A DNA stretch of 64,000 bases from Hippasteria phrygiana (lineage: Eukaryota > Echinodermata > Asteroidea > Valvatida > Goniasteridae). The notes beneath the pieces were generated by a model. It searched no databases. It was not told the DNA's origin and saw nothing but the letters and a program-made list of their open reading frames with translations. Below, one piece after another: positions 32,829 through 42,990 of the stretch; position 1 is the stretch's first letter, and each line of letters begins with the position of its first letter. Location of the stretch: contig JAZGUH010000375.1 of NCBI GenBank assembly GCA_037893225.1, positions 1,054,001-1,118,000 on the forward strand, read 5' to 3'. The position numbers and the translations under genes are program-made.

Positions 32829-33426
32829 CACTCGGCCCATTTCAGAAACCAAAAGCCATGATAAGAAACAAATATCAGGGCTTTTCTGATAATACTATAT
32901 ATGTTTAAAGAAATCACTGAAAATAAACCTTCTGTTGATTTTAATACCATAACACCAAAAATCAGGCAAAATTCTACAACTAGGACCAATTTCAATGCCA
33001 CCTTGAGTCATTACAAAAATAATTTTGAGTTGAGCATACATGTACCTAGTTTTTCCTTCAATAATTAAAGGGTTTTTTACCTTTCAACAAAGCATGGCTG
33101 TTCTTATAATTAGTTTTTATTGCATTTTGGTTTTATGGTAACCCATGAACTATTTCTTACAACATGATTGTCACTTTAATATGTTTAATAAATACTTCAT
33201 TCTTTTATTAGTATTTTTAGTTAATTTGATTTTTTTGGGGGGTGGGGGGTGGGGGGTTGTTGTTTCGATATCTGCAAGTGACTGCAAAACGTGGCATGTT
33301 TTCATTTGTCAAAAATGTTTGCGTGGTGCTCAGCTTTTGGCTTGAACATTTTGGAAAATCAGAGCTTTTCCCAATAACTTTCAAAATGAAACACAGCCGC
33401 TGCTAGTGTTAACGTCAATGACCTAT

Positions 33427-33584
33427 AGAGTACCGAAGTCTGACGTCAGTTGGCATGACAACTGGTTCCAAACAAATGTAAATTTTGACTGTTCCTTTGT
33501 TAACAGCCAGTCATGCAATTGCAAACACATAACAAAAGTATTTTGGTTCCAAACATTGCATTGACGTCATCACTTCGGTGCTCT
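33427..33584. mobile_element. 158-bp MITE with AGAGTACCGAAGT ends (copy A)
   Basis: The left end AGAGTACCGAAGTCTGACGT and right end ACGTCATCACTTCGGTGCTCT are inverted. The array unit at 57731-57745 reads ATGACCTATTAAAGTG, the empty site. Copy B carries it at 53107-53248 with an internal deletion. A 2- to 3-bp target duplication (AT or TAT) is implied. Confidence 0.82.
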
Positions 33585-33700
33585 ATTAAAGTGAAACAAA
33601 CAATAATACAAGTCCAGTGCATGTATGTCAAAACGTTAAATCCAGCCTCTTATGATTTTGGGTAGATTGGGTAAGAAATAAACTGAGACTTTATTAAATC

Positions 33701-33711
33701 TGAACTCACCT
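33701..33711 (-). other. Conserved splice-donor-like site after the FReD stop codon
   Basis: On the minus strand AAAG|GTGAGTTCAG lies about 20 bases past the TAA. The same GGTGAGTTCAG is kept in all four gene copies (near 53375, 57841 and 62299) although the neighbouring bases differ in copies C and D. It may start an intron in the 3' UTR. Confidence 0.5.
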
Positions 33712-33730
33712 TTGATATATTGCATGTAAA

Positions 33731-34702
33731 TTATTTGATTTTCATGCTGCTTCTTTTCATTGAGTAATAATTTTCTTTCCAACTTTGCCAGTGGATTCCT
33801 CCACGATATGTAACCCGTGCCTGGTGGGAGTATCTACCATTCAGGCATGCTGTTGTGCAGTAACGGTACCACCAACCTCCGCTATACCTTTCTGCGCAAC
33901 TATATTCTGCAATATCGTGATCAGCGTCGTAGGTTGAGAATGGATATCCATTGTGCCATGTTAGAGAGTCATTCAAAATGCTGTCTTTGTTATATTGACC
34001 AATTGTAACATTGTAAAAGTCTCCGTGAACACCAAACTCCCCGTACTCCGCCCAAACTGTGTTGCTTTCCCAATCCTCCAACTCTACACGCAATGTCCAC
34101 CATCCTGTGAATTTGGTCAGGTTCAGTAGGACATCATTCCCGATCCAGAACTCTCCAGACAAGTCCCCAAAGCCAGCTCGGTAGGTTTCCCAGTTGCGGT
34201 AGAAGTCGACCGAACCGTCTTGTCGCCTCTGAATGACGATCCATCCCCCGCCATCAGTTTCCATATCACAGTAGACCAGCAGACCATCGTCAAAGCCATT
34301 TGGGTAGAGTGTATACTGGCCACTGACTGTGAAACCAGAATGCAGGAGATCCATGCAGCTGATAAAATGAGGCACTGAGAACGAGGGAGTGTCTGTGTGA
34401 GCATCAAAGTAGACACTTCCGTGTACTTCCATGAGTAAATCGGGAAACTGAAATCGTGTTGCAGTGTTCAGTTCACATAAATTGCTGGCGTCATGAAAGT
34501 TGATGCAGATGCACAGCGGTAGCATAGCACATTCACGCATGCATATGACTCTTGACCGTGTAGTTTTTGTATCCAAAACCTTGCCAATCAATGCCCGATT
34601 TACAGCAGGGAAGGAGTTACCATGAAACTTGACACGATACTCTGGACAAGCTTGCGCTGTCAGAGAAATTGTTGCAAGAATAAGGATTCCTAATCCTCTC
34701 AT
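33731..34702 (-). CDS. Secreted PAN/apple-fibrinogen-domain protein, copy A
   Basis: A complete 323-residue intronless frame. Residues 1-18 are a signal peptide ending TAQA before Cys19. Residues 19-90 look like a PAN/apple module (RVICMRECAMLPLC, then NLCEL; Cys 19, 54, 58, 64, 76). Residues 113-323 are a fibrinogen C-terminal domain: Cys116-Cys145 (29 apart), GGGWIVIQRRQDGS, WIGND, calcium site DADHD (259-263), Cys269-Cys282 (13 apart), WWYRYC, LNGRY and a C-terminal MKIK. An extra Cys286 is present. Potential N-glycosylation sites are Asn194, Asn231 and Asn244. By family knowledge such ficolin- or tachylectin-like proteins are secreted and bind acetylated sugars in immunity or recognition; ligand unknown. 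Copy A uniquely has Cys66 and Asn231. The start is the only Met giving a signal peptide. Confidence 0.93.
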   Translation of the reverse strand: MRGLGILILATISLTAQACPEYRVKFHGNSFPAVNRALIGKVLDTKTTRSRVICMRECAMLPLCICINFHDASNLCELNTATRFQFPDLLMEVHGSVYFDAHTDTPSFSVPHFISCMDLLHSGFTVSGQYTLYPNGFDDGLLVYCDMETDGGGWIVIQRRQDGSVDFYRNWETYRAGFGDLSGEFWIGNDVLLNLTKFTGWWTLRVELEDWESNTVWAEYGEFGVHGDFYNVTIGQYNKDSILNDSLTWHNGYPFSTYDADHDIAEYSCAERYSGGWWYRYCTTACLNGRYSHQARVTYRGGIHWQSWKENYYSMKRSSMKIK

Positions 34703-34796
34703 TTTGCCAAAATCAGTTTTTAGATCTTCAATAATATCATGAGCTGCTTTCCAAACCCAAGATAACTAGCTGCCGTTGATGAAGTCTTTCTGGAAA

Positions 34797-34804
34797 ATAT
34801 TTAT
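34797..34804 (-). promoter_or_regulatory. Possible TATA-like element of the FReD gene
   Basis: ATAAATAT on the minus strand about 95 bp before the ATG. It lies in a block kept in copies B-D (54462, 58925 and 63383 regions). AT-rich matches are common here, so this is only a candidate. Confidence 0.25.
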
Positions 34805-35741
34805 CTTTGTCTCCAGACGACATCAAGTAATGCAGGTGACGTTTCTGAGCTTCAAGTTAGCATTGCTATCATCACTGCGGAATGTATTGGCAGTTCTTGT
34901 CCGTTTAGTTGGCCATGCATTGTAACAATTGAGCCTTGTCCTTGCGCACCTTTTTTCTTTCTTTAGGTTTTTGTTTGTGAAAGTGTTGGAGCGAGAGTTT
35001 TTTTATCTAGGCTTCCCAGTGAATCACAAAAGCGTCCGCCATTTTTTCATCACCTGCGCCTGCCTCTTTCCTCACGAGTGTTCACAATATTGATTTCTTT
35101 CAAAGGTTGTGGCGGAGTCTTTCATCCTTCACATATTGATGGCCAAAATTAGGAGTTCATTTGATCATTCCAATTTTTTTGTATAGTCCAGCATACAATT
35201 CATAATTGCGTTTCTGTGTGTCTTTGTTGGCATGGTGATGTATAATTAGCCTGCTCTGCTGCCCAGATGTATTCTTGCATGGTATACTGTGATGACATCA
35301 GAATTTGAAAATTAGCTGTTTCAGGAACTCCGCTGAAACAACTCTTGCTTTCGTTCAGATTTGTATATATTTTTTGGGTTATATACATTTGATTTAGCTG
35401 TTTCGCAACTGTGCCGAAACAGCTAGAAACGCCAAATATTTGTCTGATTTTATTCCCCCTTTTTGGGGAGGAGTTAGTGAATGAATACTTGTACTAAACA
35501 CGGTTAAACATGCAAACATGTACACCGCAATGCTCCAAAGAGACCTTCTGATCATAATGTATCAATTCATCTATTCCGCCCTACTCCCCACCTCAAAACT
35601 AATTGATTAAAACTCTTTTAGAACCAAAATGTTCATCTCAAAACCCTTACTAAACCCTAAAAAATTTCTATTTTTTTCTTAGACGAAATCTGTGGAAAAT
35701 TTCAGCTTCTCAGTTTTTTTTAGTTAATAGCTAATCGTAAC

Positions 35742-35931
35742 CAGGGCTGTAGTCGAGTCCCTGGACGTCCTTTCACAAGTCCTTTCATAAAGCCAGTCAC
35801 AAGTAACTGGATGAACAATGACAAAGGAATGCCTTTGTCAAAGCTCATTTGAATAGCTTGTGAATCGAATTTGGACTAAAGGGTTTGTGATGGACTTGCA
35901 GGGACTTGTGATGGACTCGACTACAGCCCTG
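35742..35931. mobile_element. hAT-like MITE, CAGGGCTGTAGTCGAG ends
   Basis: A 190-bp element with ends CAGGGCTGTAGTCGAGTCC and GGACTCGACTACAGCCCTG. Flanking 8-mers are ATCGTAAC and ATCGTACA. The homologous flank at 56212-56222 reads ATCGTAACGCATCAG, the empty site. It is a relative of 10074-10429. Confidence 0.9.
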
Positions 35932-36048
35932 ATCGTACACATCAGAAATATATTTTAAAGTAGTATACAACATTTGCAAACATCAAAAAACAAAACTACT
36001 GAATTATTACAAAATACCGTACTACTACTAGACTGTAAGTAAATAGCA

Positions 36049-37983
36049 TTTCTTCCTTCATTCTTACGTCAGAAAATACATTTCTTTTCTATTTCTCCCG
36101 CATGTAAACAATCAAAGACTATCAAATAAAAAGGCAAGAAGACACAAAATGTCTCGATGGTGAACAGTTTGTGTGGTCGTGAGTCGACCTTGCTGATCTC
36201 TTTATTACGCTGTCTCAACCTTCCTATCTTATTTATTTTATTCCATCTCATCTCGTTATATTTTTTATATCAGTTAATTACGTATACGTCAAATGTATTA
36301 ACTTCTTTTAGTACTCGTTAACCCTAGCTCCCTATGGTGTGTGGAAAATCATATTGAAATTGGAGGATTCAGGACTGTTAGGGTTAATGAGGAATTATCG
36401 CATTAAAGAACAACGATAATCTTAGTGCCTAGCTCTTAAATTCCGACGAATTTGGATGCAACCAATGAGTTGGTGTCGTCTGCTTTTAAGTATTAAAGTA
36501 TTCCGGGCGCTATCTGTTTTCCATCTATACCTTGCTTCGATATGAGTATAGGAGAAACTTGGGAGTTGAATACTGCTGATGCGCCTCCGGATCTTAGGCT
36601 ATGAAGCCTGTAGTTCGCTATGTCAGGAACAAGGGGCCTGAGGGCGTCTAATACGATTTCACGAGTAAATTTGTACGTGTGTAACTCAATGGGTGATTAG
36701 TGGAAATGAGCCCTGCCCTAGTTCGTACAAACCTACGAATTGCTGGTAATTGGCAATCTACTTCGTCGCCAAGATCGGCAAAATATCGTTCGGCAATGGC
36801 CACAGGACACGTGGGTTTGAATGATCTATAGCTATTGTAATTTCGGAACCTTGACGAAACTGATCTGTTTTGGAGGACGGGAGATGAATAATCAGTCTAT
36901 CCGACGTAAATGAACAGTTTTTGCGAAAATTTTGGTAAGGTCATCAAAACGGAGAAATCCCGCGTAAGAAATAAAATAGATGAATAAAACACGTAAATCG
37001 GCCAGGGTGGCAGAGACATGTCCGTGGGAAGCCAAAACGTTCTTGAGGATGTCGGGTGTGATAGGCTCTTTTCTGTTGGTGGGTGCTGCGTTCTGTCGCT
37101 TGAAGCCTTGAAGGGCCGTCTTCGCCATAGCGCAGTCTGTCGGAGATGGTAGGTTGGCGAGGGAATGGGACCCATTTGATGGCTGCTGCTGTGGAGTCGG
37201 CGACGGACTTAAGCCCTGTTGTGGAGAGATGTGCGATGTACCGGGAAAAATGCAGCGAGCTGACGGGAAAGATGGGCACGCCGGATTTAGATGCTGCCCA
37301 CTCCTTCCAACGTCTCCATGAGGCCAGGTACTTCTTTAGTAGTTGCAGGGGCTTTTGCCGACATGAGCAAGGATGGAAGGTTGACGGATGCCAGAGTCAT
37401 CAATGATGGATCGTGGAGGGAGGTAGCCAGATTATGCCAAATTTCTGTGGAGAGATAAAAAGCAACCAACAGTACGACTCGTCACCAAAAACGGACGCAC
37501 AAAAAGAGTCTTTTGTTATGCACAAGATATTTCGGCAAAAATTAACAAACATGCTTTGCAAAACTTGCAACTGAAAGAAACAGTTTTTCAAAAATGACAG
37601 AAAACTGCAATTCGGGGATCCTGATTCCAATGATCTGCAAATTTTTATTTTGTTTTATATTTTATTAAATTTTTTGGGGCACCGTGGGGAGTTTAGACTG
37701 CCCGATCCGATTCGGTGTCGCACGTCTATAGTGGCCACGAAAACCCCCCTGTGGGGAAACGTGGGTGCATCCCGGATGTCCGACAGGGGTGCACTCCCCG
37801 GACCGAATCGGACCGGTGGGGGGGGGGGGGGATAAGCTTGGGGCTTGGGTGGGAAATTTGTGTGAACGGCAAGGATGACTGCTTGACCGAGAGTATTGGT
37901 AATTACGTAATGGTCTATTGTGTATTGTACTAAGCCGTACAATACACTCGCACCTTTCGTGCGAAAGCGAAAAGAAATTCCAC
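36049..37983. mobile_element. 1.9-kb inserted element carrying a tyrosine-recombinase relic
   Basis: Comparison with 56310-56330 (AAATAGCAGTCTCAAGC uninterrupted) places a 1935-bp insertion between AAATAGCA and GTCTCAAGC. No target duplication and no clear inverted ends are visible. Its only coding remnant is the recombinase. This fits a Crypton-like element but does not prove it. Confidence 0.65.
36500..37440 (-). pseudogene. Tyrosine recombinase relic (Crypton/Ngaro-type, frameshifted)
   Basis: Minus-strand frames give, in order, LPSLLMSAKAPATTK, HFSRYIAHLS, KRQNAAPTNRKEPITPDIL, LADLRVLFIYFISYAGFLRF, LPSSKTDQFRQGSEI, CPVAIAERYFADLG and LHSLRSGGASAV. This order matches animal tyrosine recombinases, including the HxxR box (HSLR, about 36592-36603). 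At least four frameshifts or stops occur, and the expected catalytic Tyr region near 36510 reads SARNTLIL without Tyr. No reverse transcriptase is next to it on this strand. It is inactive. Confidence 0.82.
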
Positions 37984-38559
37984 GTCTCAAGCATCCTGTC
38001 AGCTGACAATCATTGGAAATAGTCTAGTTCCCCGACCTGATAATTCTCTGACTCTATAAATTGCTCCGATGTTTCTAAAGTAGGGTCAGGGAACCAGACT
38101 ACTGCAACATATAATTTTTTTCTGTTTTCCCAGCATCTATGCACACAAACTTTGTTTATACAGTATTTGCTAGCACGCTATAAAATACCAACCCCCAAAT
38201 CCATTTATTTCTGAAAATTACAGCAAAAGCAAATGTTGTATACTATACCTTTTAAATCATTTATATTTTGTACAAAGCCAACATTTGAAGCAATGCAAGC
38301 ATCTGGAACTCACTCGGTCAGATTTTTGTGAATTTGCAGTAACTTGCTTGCATTTTAGAATCTGTACACAGTGCACTTATTTCAGAAAGAAAAGGCAATA
38401 TAATAGAATTACAACAAACTTATCAGTGTGCTCTTGTTTCTGTTTCTGAAGAGAACAGAGCTTTTCTGATAATACTGAGGAAGTAAATATGTGCTGGGCC
38501 GGTTTTAAACAAGTACGTTTTAAAACCGCCTTGCGGCCTGGACGCTGATAATATTAAAT

Positions 38560-40320
38560 CCACATTCATTGGTGGACAAGTTGGAACAACCTGTCAGGGT
38601 TTGCCTTTTCCTCCCCCGCTTTCTACGGTGGACTCTCACGACAAATGCATCCAACATGGGTTGGGGCGCACATCTCCAATCACAGCAAGTGTCGGGTCTT
38701 TGTACAGTGGGTAAACATAATTTCCACATCAATGTTCTGGAACTCCTTACAGTTTGCAGGGCTTTATGCCAGCTAAGCAGCCCAGTAGAACAGAAATTTG
38801 TGATGGTGCAGTTTGACAATGTGACAGTAGTGTCCTGCATAAATCACCAAGGAGGAACACGCTCTCCCCAGCTGTGCTTCCAGACTTGGCAACTGCTCCT
38901 TTAGTGTATAGATCACAACGTAACTCTCCTGGCATCCCACATACAGTACTAGGCGAGTTGAGTGTCACTGCCGACGCACTGTCCTGATGGAAGATCCTGT
39001 CAACGCAGTGACAACTAAACCCAAGGGTTGTCCAGACACTGTTCAATCTAATGGGTTGTCCCAACATAGACCTGTTTGCATCATCAGCGAACAACCAATT
39101 GCCTGTATACTGTGTCCAAGTCGTGGACCCGACGGCTTGGGCAATCAATGCCTTAACAGGCATGTATGCATTTGCATACCCGCCGATCACAATTCTCGCG
39201 AGAGTGCTGCGCAAAATAGAACCATGCAAGGTGATGCTTTTAGCCCTGTTTTGGCCTCAACAAACCAGGTTGCAGACATTGATTAGGTTGCTGGTTCATC
39301 AATCCTCCCACAGAGGCCAGACCTACTGAGATAGCTCCGATTCCAGTTGAACCATCCGGATCCGGGGTCACTGCGCCTGATATGTTGGCTATTGTCCAGC
39401 ATTCCATGTGCTTCGCAGACCTTTCTGAAGAAGCTGCCACCTTGGCAGCCTGTGGTCGGAGAGCATCTACAAGAAAGATATACCACAGCCGACTCCGACA
39501 TTTTTTTGAAGTGGTGCGATGGGAGGGACGTGGATCCCCTCTCTGCATCTGTAACAATTGTTGGAGACTTCCTCCTCCACCTATTTAATTCACGGCAACC
39601 CTTGCGACAATAAGAAATTACAAGTTGGCCATTGCGGCAGTGCATGAAAGTTTTCAAGATGGCTCCTCTGTAGCAAACAACCTTGCACTTAGTCATTTGC
39701 TCAAGGGTATGTTTAATAAGCATCCTCCTCAATGTAAACTTATCCCAGCTATGAGCCTCTGGCGACGCGTACCCTTGCTGGATTTGTCAGTCAAGGTGGC
39801 TTTACTCCTCGTTGCAGCAACAGCAGGAGACAGAGTGAACTCCATGCGTTGACCCTAGACAAGGGGCACATAAGATGGAGTCGCACGGAGTACGTCTCAT
39901 CCCAAAGAGTACATTCCTAACTAAGAACCAATCTCATAACTTACACCTGCCGGACATTTTTATGCCGGAATTGTCCTCAGTCACGGATGATAAGAAGTGG
40001 TGCCCGGTAATAGAGCTCTCAAGTGGTATATAGCTCGCACCGAACCTATGCGATGTAGGGAGTCTCAGCTTTCTATAACTTTGACGACTCCCCACTGCCC
40101 AGCATCTTGGGATACAATTTCTTGTTGGGTAGTTAAGATATTCGAGCCACATACCAGACAGTCCTCCAAATGAGTCCCTTCAGGCGGCTCATGCTCATGA
40201 CACGAGGGCAGTAACAATGTCGTGGGTACTATTATAGTTAAGACGTAATGCAGGCAGCATGCTGGAAAACAGCGACGACCTTTTCATCATGTTACCTGAG
40301 AAATGTCCTCTTGGCAGAGG
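38560..40320 (+). pseudogene. DIRS-type retroelement relic (RNase H to tyrosine recombinase)
   Basis: Order on the plus strand: RNase H (TTNASNMGWGAHLQS, HINVLELLTVCRAL, VQFDNVTVVSCINHQGGTRS; 38620-38880), a downstream segment (GCPNIDLFASSANNQLP), then a tyrosine recombinase. The recombinase shows SASVTIVGDFLLHLF, LLKGMFNKHPP, VALLLVAATAGDRV, the HxxR box AHDTRA (40193-40209) and ACWKTATTFSSCYLR with the catalytic Tyr codon at 40293-40295. Frameshifts and stops are frequent. DIRS elements replicate by reverse transcription and integrate by recombination; this copy is dead and 5'-truncated. Confidence 0.88.
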
Positions 40321-40379
40321 GGAGGACCAGACGGATGACAATGGTGGCCACCATGCCATCAACAACCCGGAGGCAACCA

Positions 40380-40636
40380 TCAAAAAAAGTCACAACCCAC
40401 GCTGGTGCCTCTCCAAAATTTTTTTGATTTGACCTTTCCCTCCGGGGTGACCGGAAGGTCATTTCAAATCATCACAAAATCAAGTACATTTTTGAAACAT
40501 AATTTCTCATAAAGTACAAAGGGATCAGATAGATCTAATGTTCTACATTTTTGGTTGTGTTCATTTCTTATTTTTCCTCTCCTACTGGGGTCGCCGGAAG
40601 GTCAGTCTTTTGGCCCAGACGTCTTTTGGCCCATTT
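40380..40636. repeat. Junction sequence between DIRS relic and segment B
   Basis: The phrase CCGGAAGGTCA occurs twice (about 40450 and 40595), preceded by GGGGTGA / GGGGTCG. It may be part of the DIRS terminal structure. The sequence then switches abruptly to segment B at the acceptor of exon 10B. Confidence 0.4.
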
Positions 40637-40642
40637 TTGTAG

Positions 40643-40747
40643 GCCATAGAGTTGAGCATTGCCACTCGGCATCAGACCCGTTTCTCTGAGCACGCCAGGG
40701 AGGCCTTCATGAGATACACACAGGGGAGAGTCCTGACTGCCAAAGTG
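40643..40747 (+). CDS. Tudor gene exon 10, copy B (duplicated exon)
   Basis: This duplicates 22541-22645: same length, phase 0 at both ends, intact acceptor (CATTTTTGTAG) and donor (GTG|GTAAGC). Residues differ at FSEHARE versus FSEQAKE. Similarity to copy A begins only about eight bases before the exon, so the duplication breakpoint sits in the acceptor pyrimidine tract. Splicing in both copies would keep frame but repeat a structural segment. Mutually exclusive use, or use of only one copy, is more plausible for a folded domain. Confidence 0.65.
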
Positions 40748-42587
40748 GTAAGCTTCCTCCAAAATCTCTCTCACTCGCTCTAAATATTGTATTCTGCTAA
40801 CATTGTACCTTGTCCCTTGTACCTACATGTAGGCGTCGACCATCCACTGCAGGATGTAGCCGTCTGTCCGACTCCCCTGGTTTATACCCTTTCTATTGCC
40901 ATCCTTGTTCAGGTCCGCCCCCACCCCCCCCCCCCCCCCCCACCCACCCAAAAAACAACTTTGTATGTCATCCCTATTCTGCTTCTAAATCGTTTTCCTC
41001 TTCTGAGTAATGCCATGCCAAATCAAAATTTCCCAAGTCAATTTTTTCAACAAAATTTCGAAGTTCATTTACAAATGTGTTCTCTCCTTATTTCCATTTC
41101 AAATACTCTAAAATGTATTGTGATTAAATATATACAAACTTTATTTAATCATGTTGAACGCTACATGAAACATTTACCAAGCGTTTTTGGCGGGTAAGAA
41201 TTCTTGCTACGTCTCAATTCTACATGTGTATCAATGAAAGACGACAGTAGTCGTTTTCCAGCTTTTTAAAGAGGATGTTTCTTTTGCAGTGTTGTGCCAA
41301 AACGTAACTCCCCTCCCTTTTGGTTTTGGTTTCGGATATTCGGTTTCAAAATTCAAAACCGGATAGCAAAACTGGGTAACCGAAAATTCAGATTTGAGTC
41401 ACAGCACTACTTCTGAGTCACCGTTCTGTGGTTCTCATGGGCCTTCTGTCGTCGGCCATTCTGGCTACATGTCCTGCCCATGTCCATTTTATTGTGTTGA
41501 CATGTTGGGTCATGTCTTTACAGTTTATTCTCTAATTTGCTGGGCATCCGGTGAGTGTAATTTCCAGCATCTCTGTCCATTGATGTGTGTGTTGTCAACA
41601 GTTTATTTCCATGGTAATTGACCAGGTTTGGCATTCATATGTAATTGTCGGGAGTACACACTTTTCATGCCGGACTTATTTCCTAAAATGTCAGTTTGGG
41701 AGGAGTCACTGATATCTACAGAAATGAATATCCACTGATAATTTAAATTCTGATAAAATCAATACATATGTACATGCAAGAACACATTAAATGAAGAACA
41801 GTAACACACGTGATATGTAAACTAACTCTTATTTATTATTGATTAACCAGCTCCAACAAACTGACAAATACGATCAAATCAGGGGGCCAATTTCACGGAT
41901 CTGCTAAAAATAAACACATCAGGCCAAGTAAAAAAAGACATGTTTAGCGTCCTTTTTTTTTTTTTTAAGGGAGGAGGAGGGGCTTTTTTTTTTATTTTTA
42001 AGATGGCTGCCATACTTAGGTTTTTCAACTAAAGAAAGAGAAATAGTGGATAAGAGAATTGAACATGTTTACAGTGGTTTTAATAGTTTTAGTAAGCTGG
42101 TATTTGATTTTCCGTTGGACCGGTTGAAACTTTTTTCTTTTTTTCACTTCATTTACACTGGTAAAAATCCAGGCAGCCCCCAAAAAGGAAGCGGGCGGGA
42201 ACGCTAAACATGTTTTTTTATGTCTAAGCCAAACCGAAATTACAAATAATGACCGCACACTGCATATGCAGTAGGCCGCTTTTAGATGATCAATTTTGTG
42301 CAATATTGTATATAAAACCATATTGGAATTACATTATTCACTTTTTCAAGCAATTTACCAATAATAAAGCCAACAAAATTTACAGATCAGTTAGGCCTTT
42401 TTTTTTTTAATAACTTGGATTACGGATCCGCCGCCGAGAAAAATCGGATTTTGGAAAAGGCGCGCTGTGTTGCGGGCCGTTTTATGAATATTTAACAGGT
42501 CAATCGCCATGACCATTCATAATTATTGAAATTAGATACCCCTGCCCATATAAGGGAATTTATATGCCTATATCAGAAAAGTCACAC

Positions 42588-42990
42588 AATGCCGCTCAAA
42601 AGTGAGATCAACGATCACCAAAAGCCTGGCATGGGGGGAGGGAATTTCCAACCGCGAGATTGCCCGGAGGCTTGGGATTTTGGAGGGTACCATGAGGTAC
42701 AATTTGCAGAAATTGCAATATACGATGTAATAATTCTATGGAAAACAAGACAAGATCTGGTCGTCCAAGGAAGACCGCCATCTCGTGCGAAGTTCGCGCC
42801 TAAACTTCCCACGAAACTTCCCCCGGCCCGAGCTAGCCGTTGTTACTCGTCGCGACCTTGCAGAGCTGTGGGTGTTGCATGCAATGCATCACTCGACCGT
42901 ATCCAGGAGAGACAAGCCCCGTCTCACTGCCGACCACGAGGCCTGGTGATTGGCTTGGGATTGGGCTGAATCCGTGTCGCGCGCGCACTG
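42588..42990 (+). pseudogene. Tc1/mariner transposase N-terminal relic (copy B)
   Basis: Counterpart of 24723-25100. Fragments of the helix-turn-helix, the GRPR linker and RLTADHEAW are readable in different frames. A deletion removes part of the GRPRKTT region. Confidence 0.75.

Larger units (their letters stand above)
22532..38490. repeat. Segmental duplication, copy A
   Basis: From just before exon 10A the sequence is collinear with copy B (from 40636), with many small differences, through the Tc1 relic, hAT-like MITEs and the FReD gene. Copy A alone has a 240-bp insertion (about 22952-23199), the 2.07-kb element at 26740 and the insertions at 35742 and 36049. Positions 22646-24720 are diverged intronic sequence without a recognised gene. 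The small open frames there are not conserved between copies. Confidence 0.9.
35450..38490. repeat. FReD flanking unit without a gene
   Basis: It is homologous in order to 55880-57180, running from TTTTTGGGGAGGAGTTAG to GCTTTTCTGATAATACT. The 190-bp MITE and a 1.9-kb element interrupt it. In other units this flank leads, about 0.7-0.9 kb further right, into the 3' end of a FReD gene. Here the DIRS relic begins instead, so one gene was probably lost or displaced. Confidence 0.75.

Noticed and set aside
34123..34416. Second minus-strand frame inside FReD gene A (and at the same place in B-D)
   Set aside because: Out-of-frame shadow of the fibrinogen-domain coding sequence.
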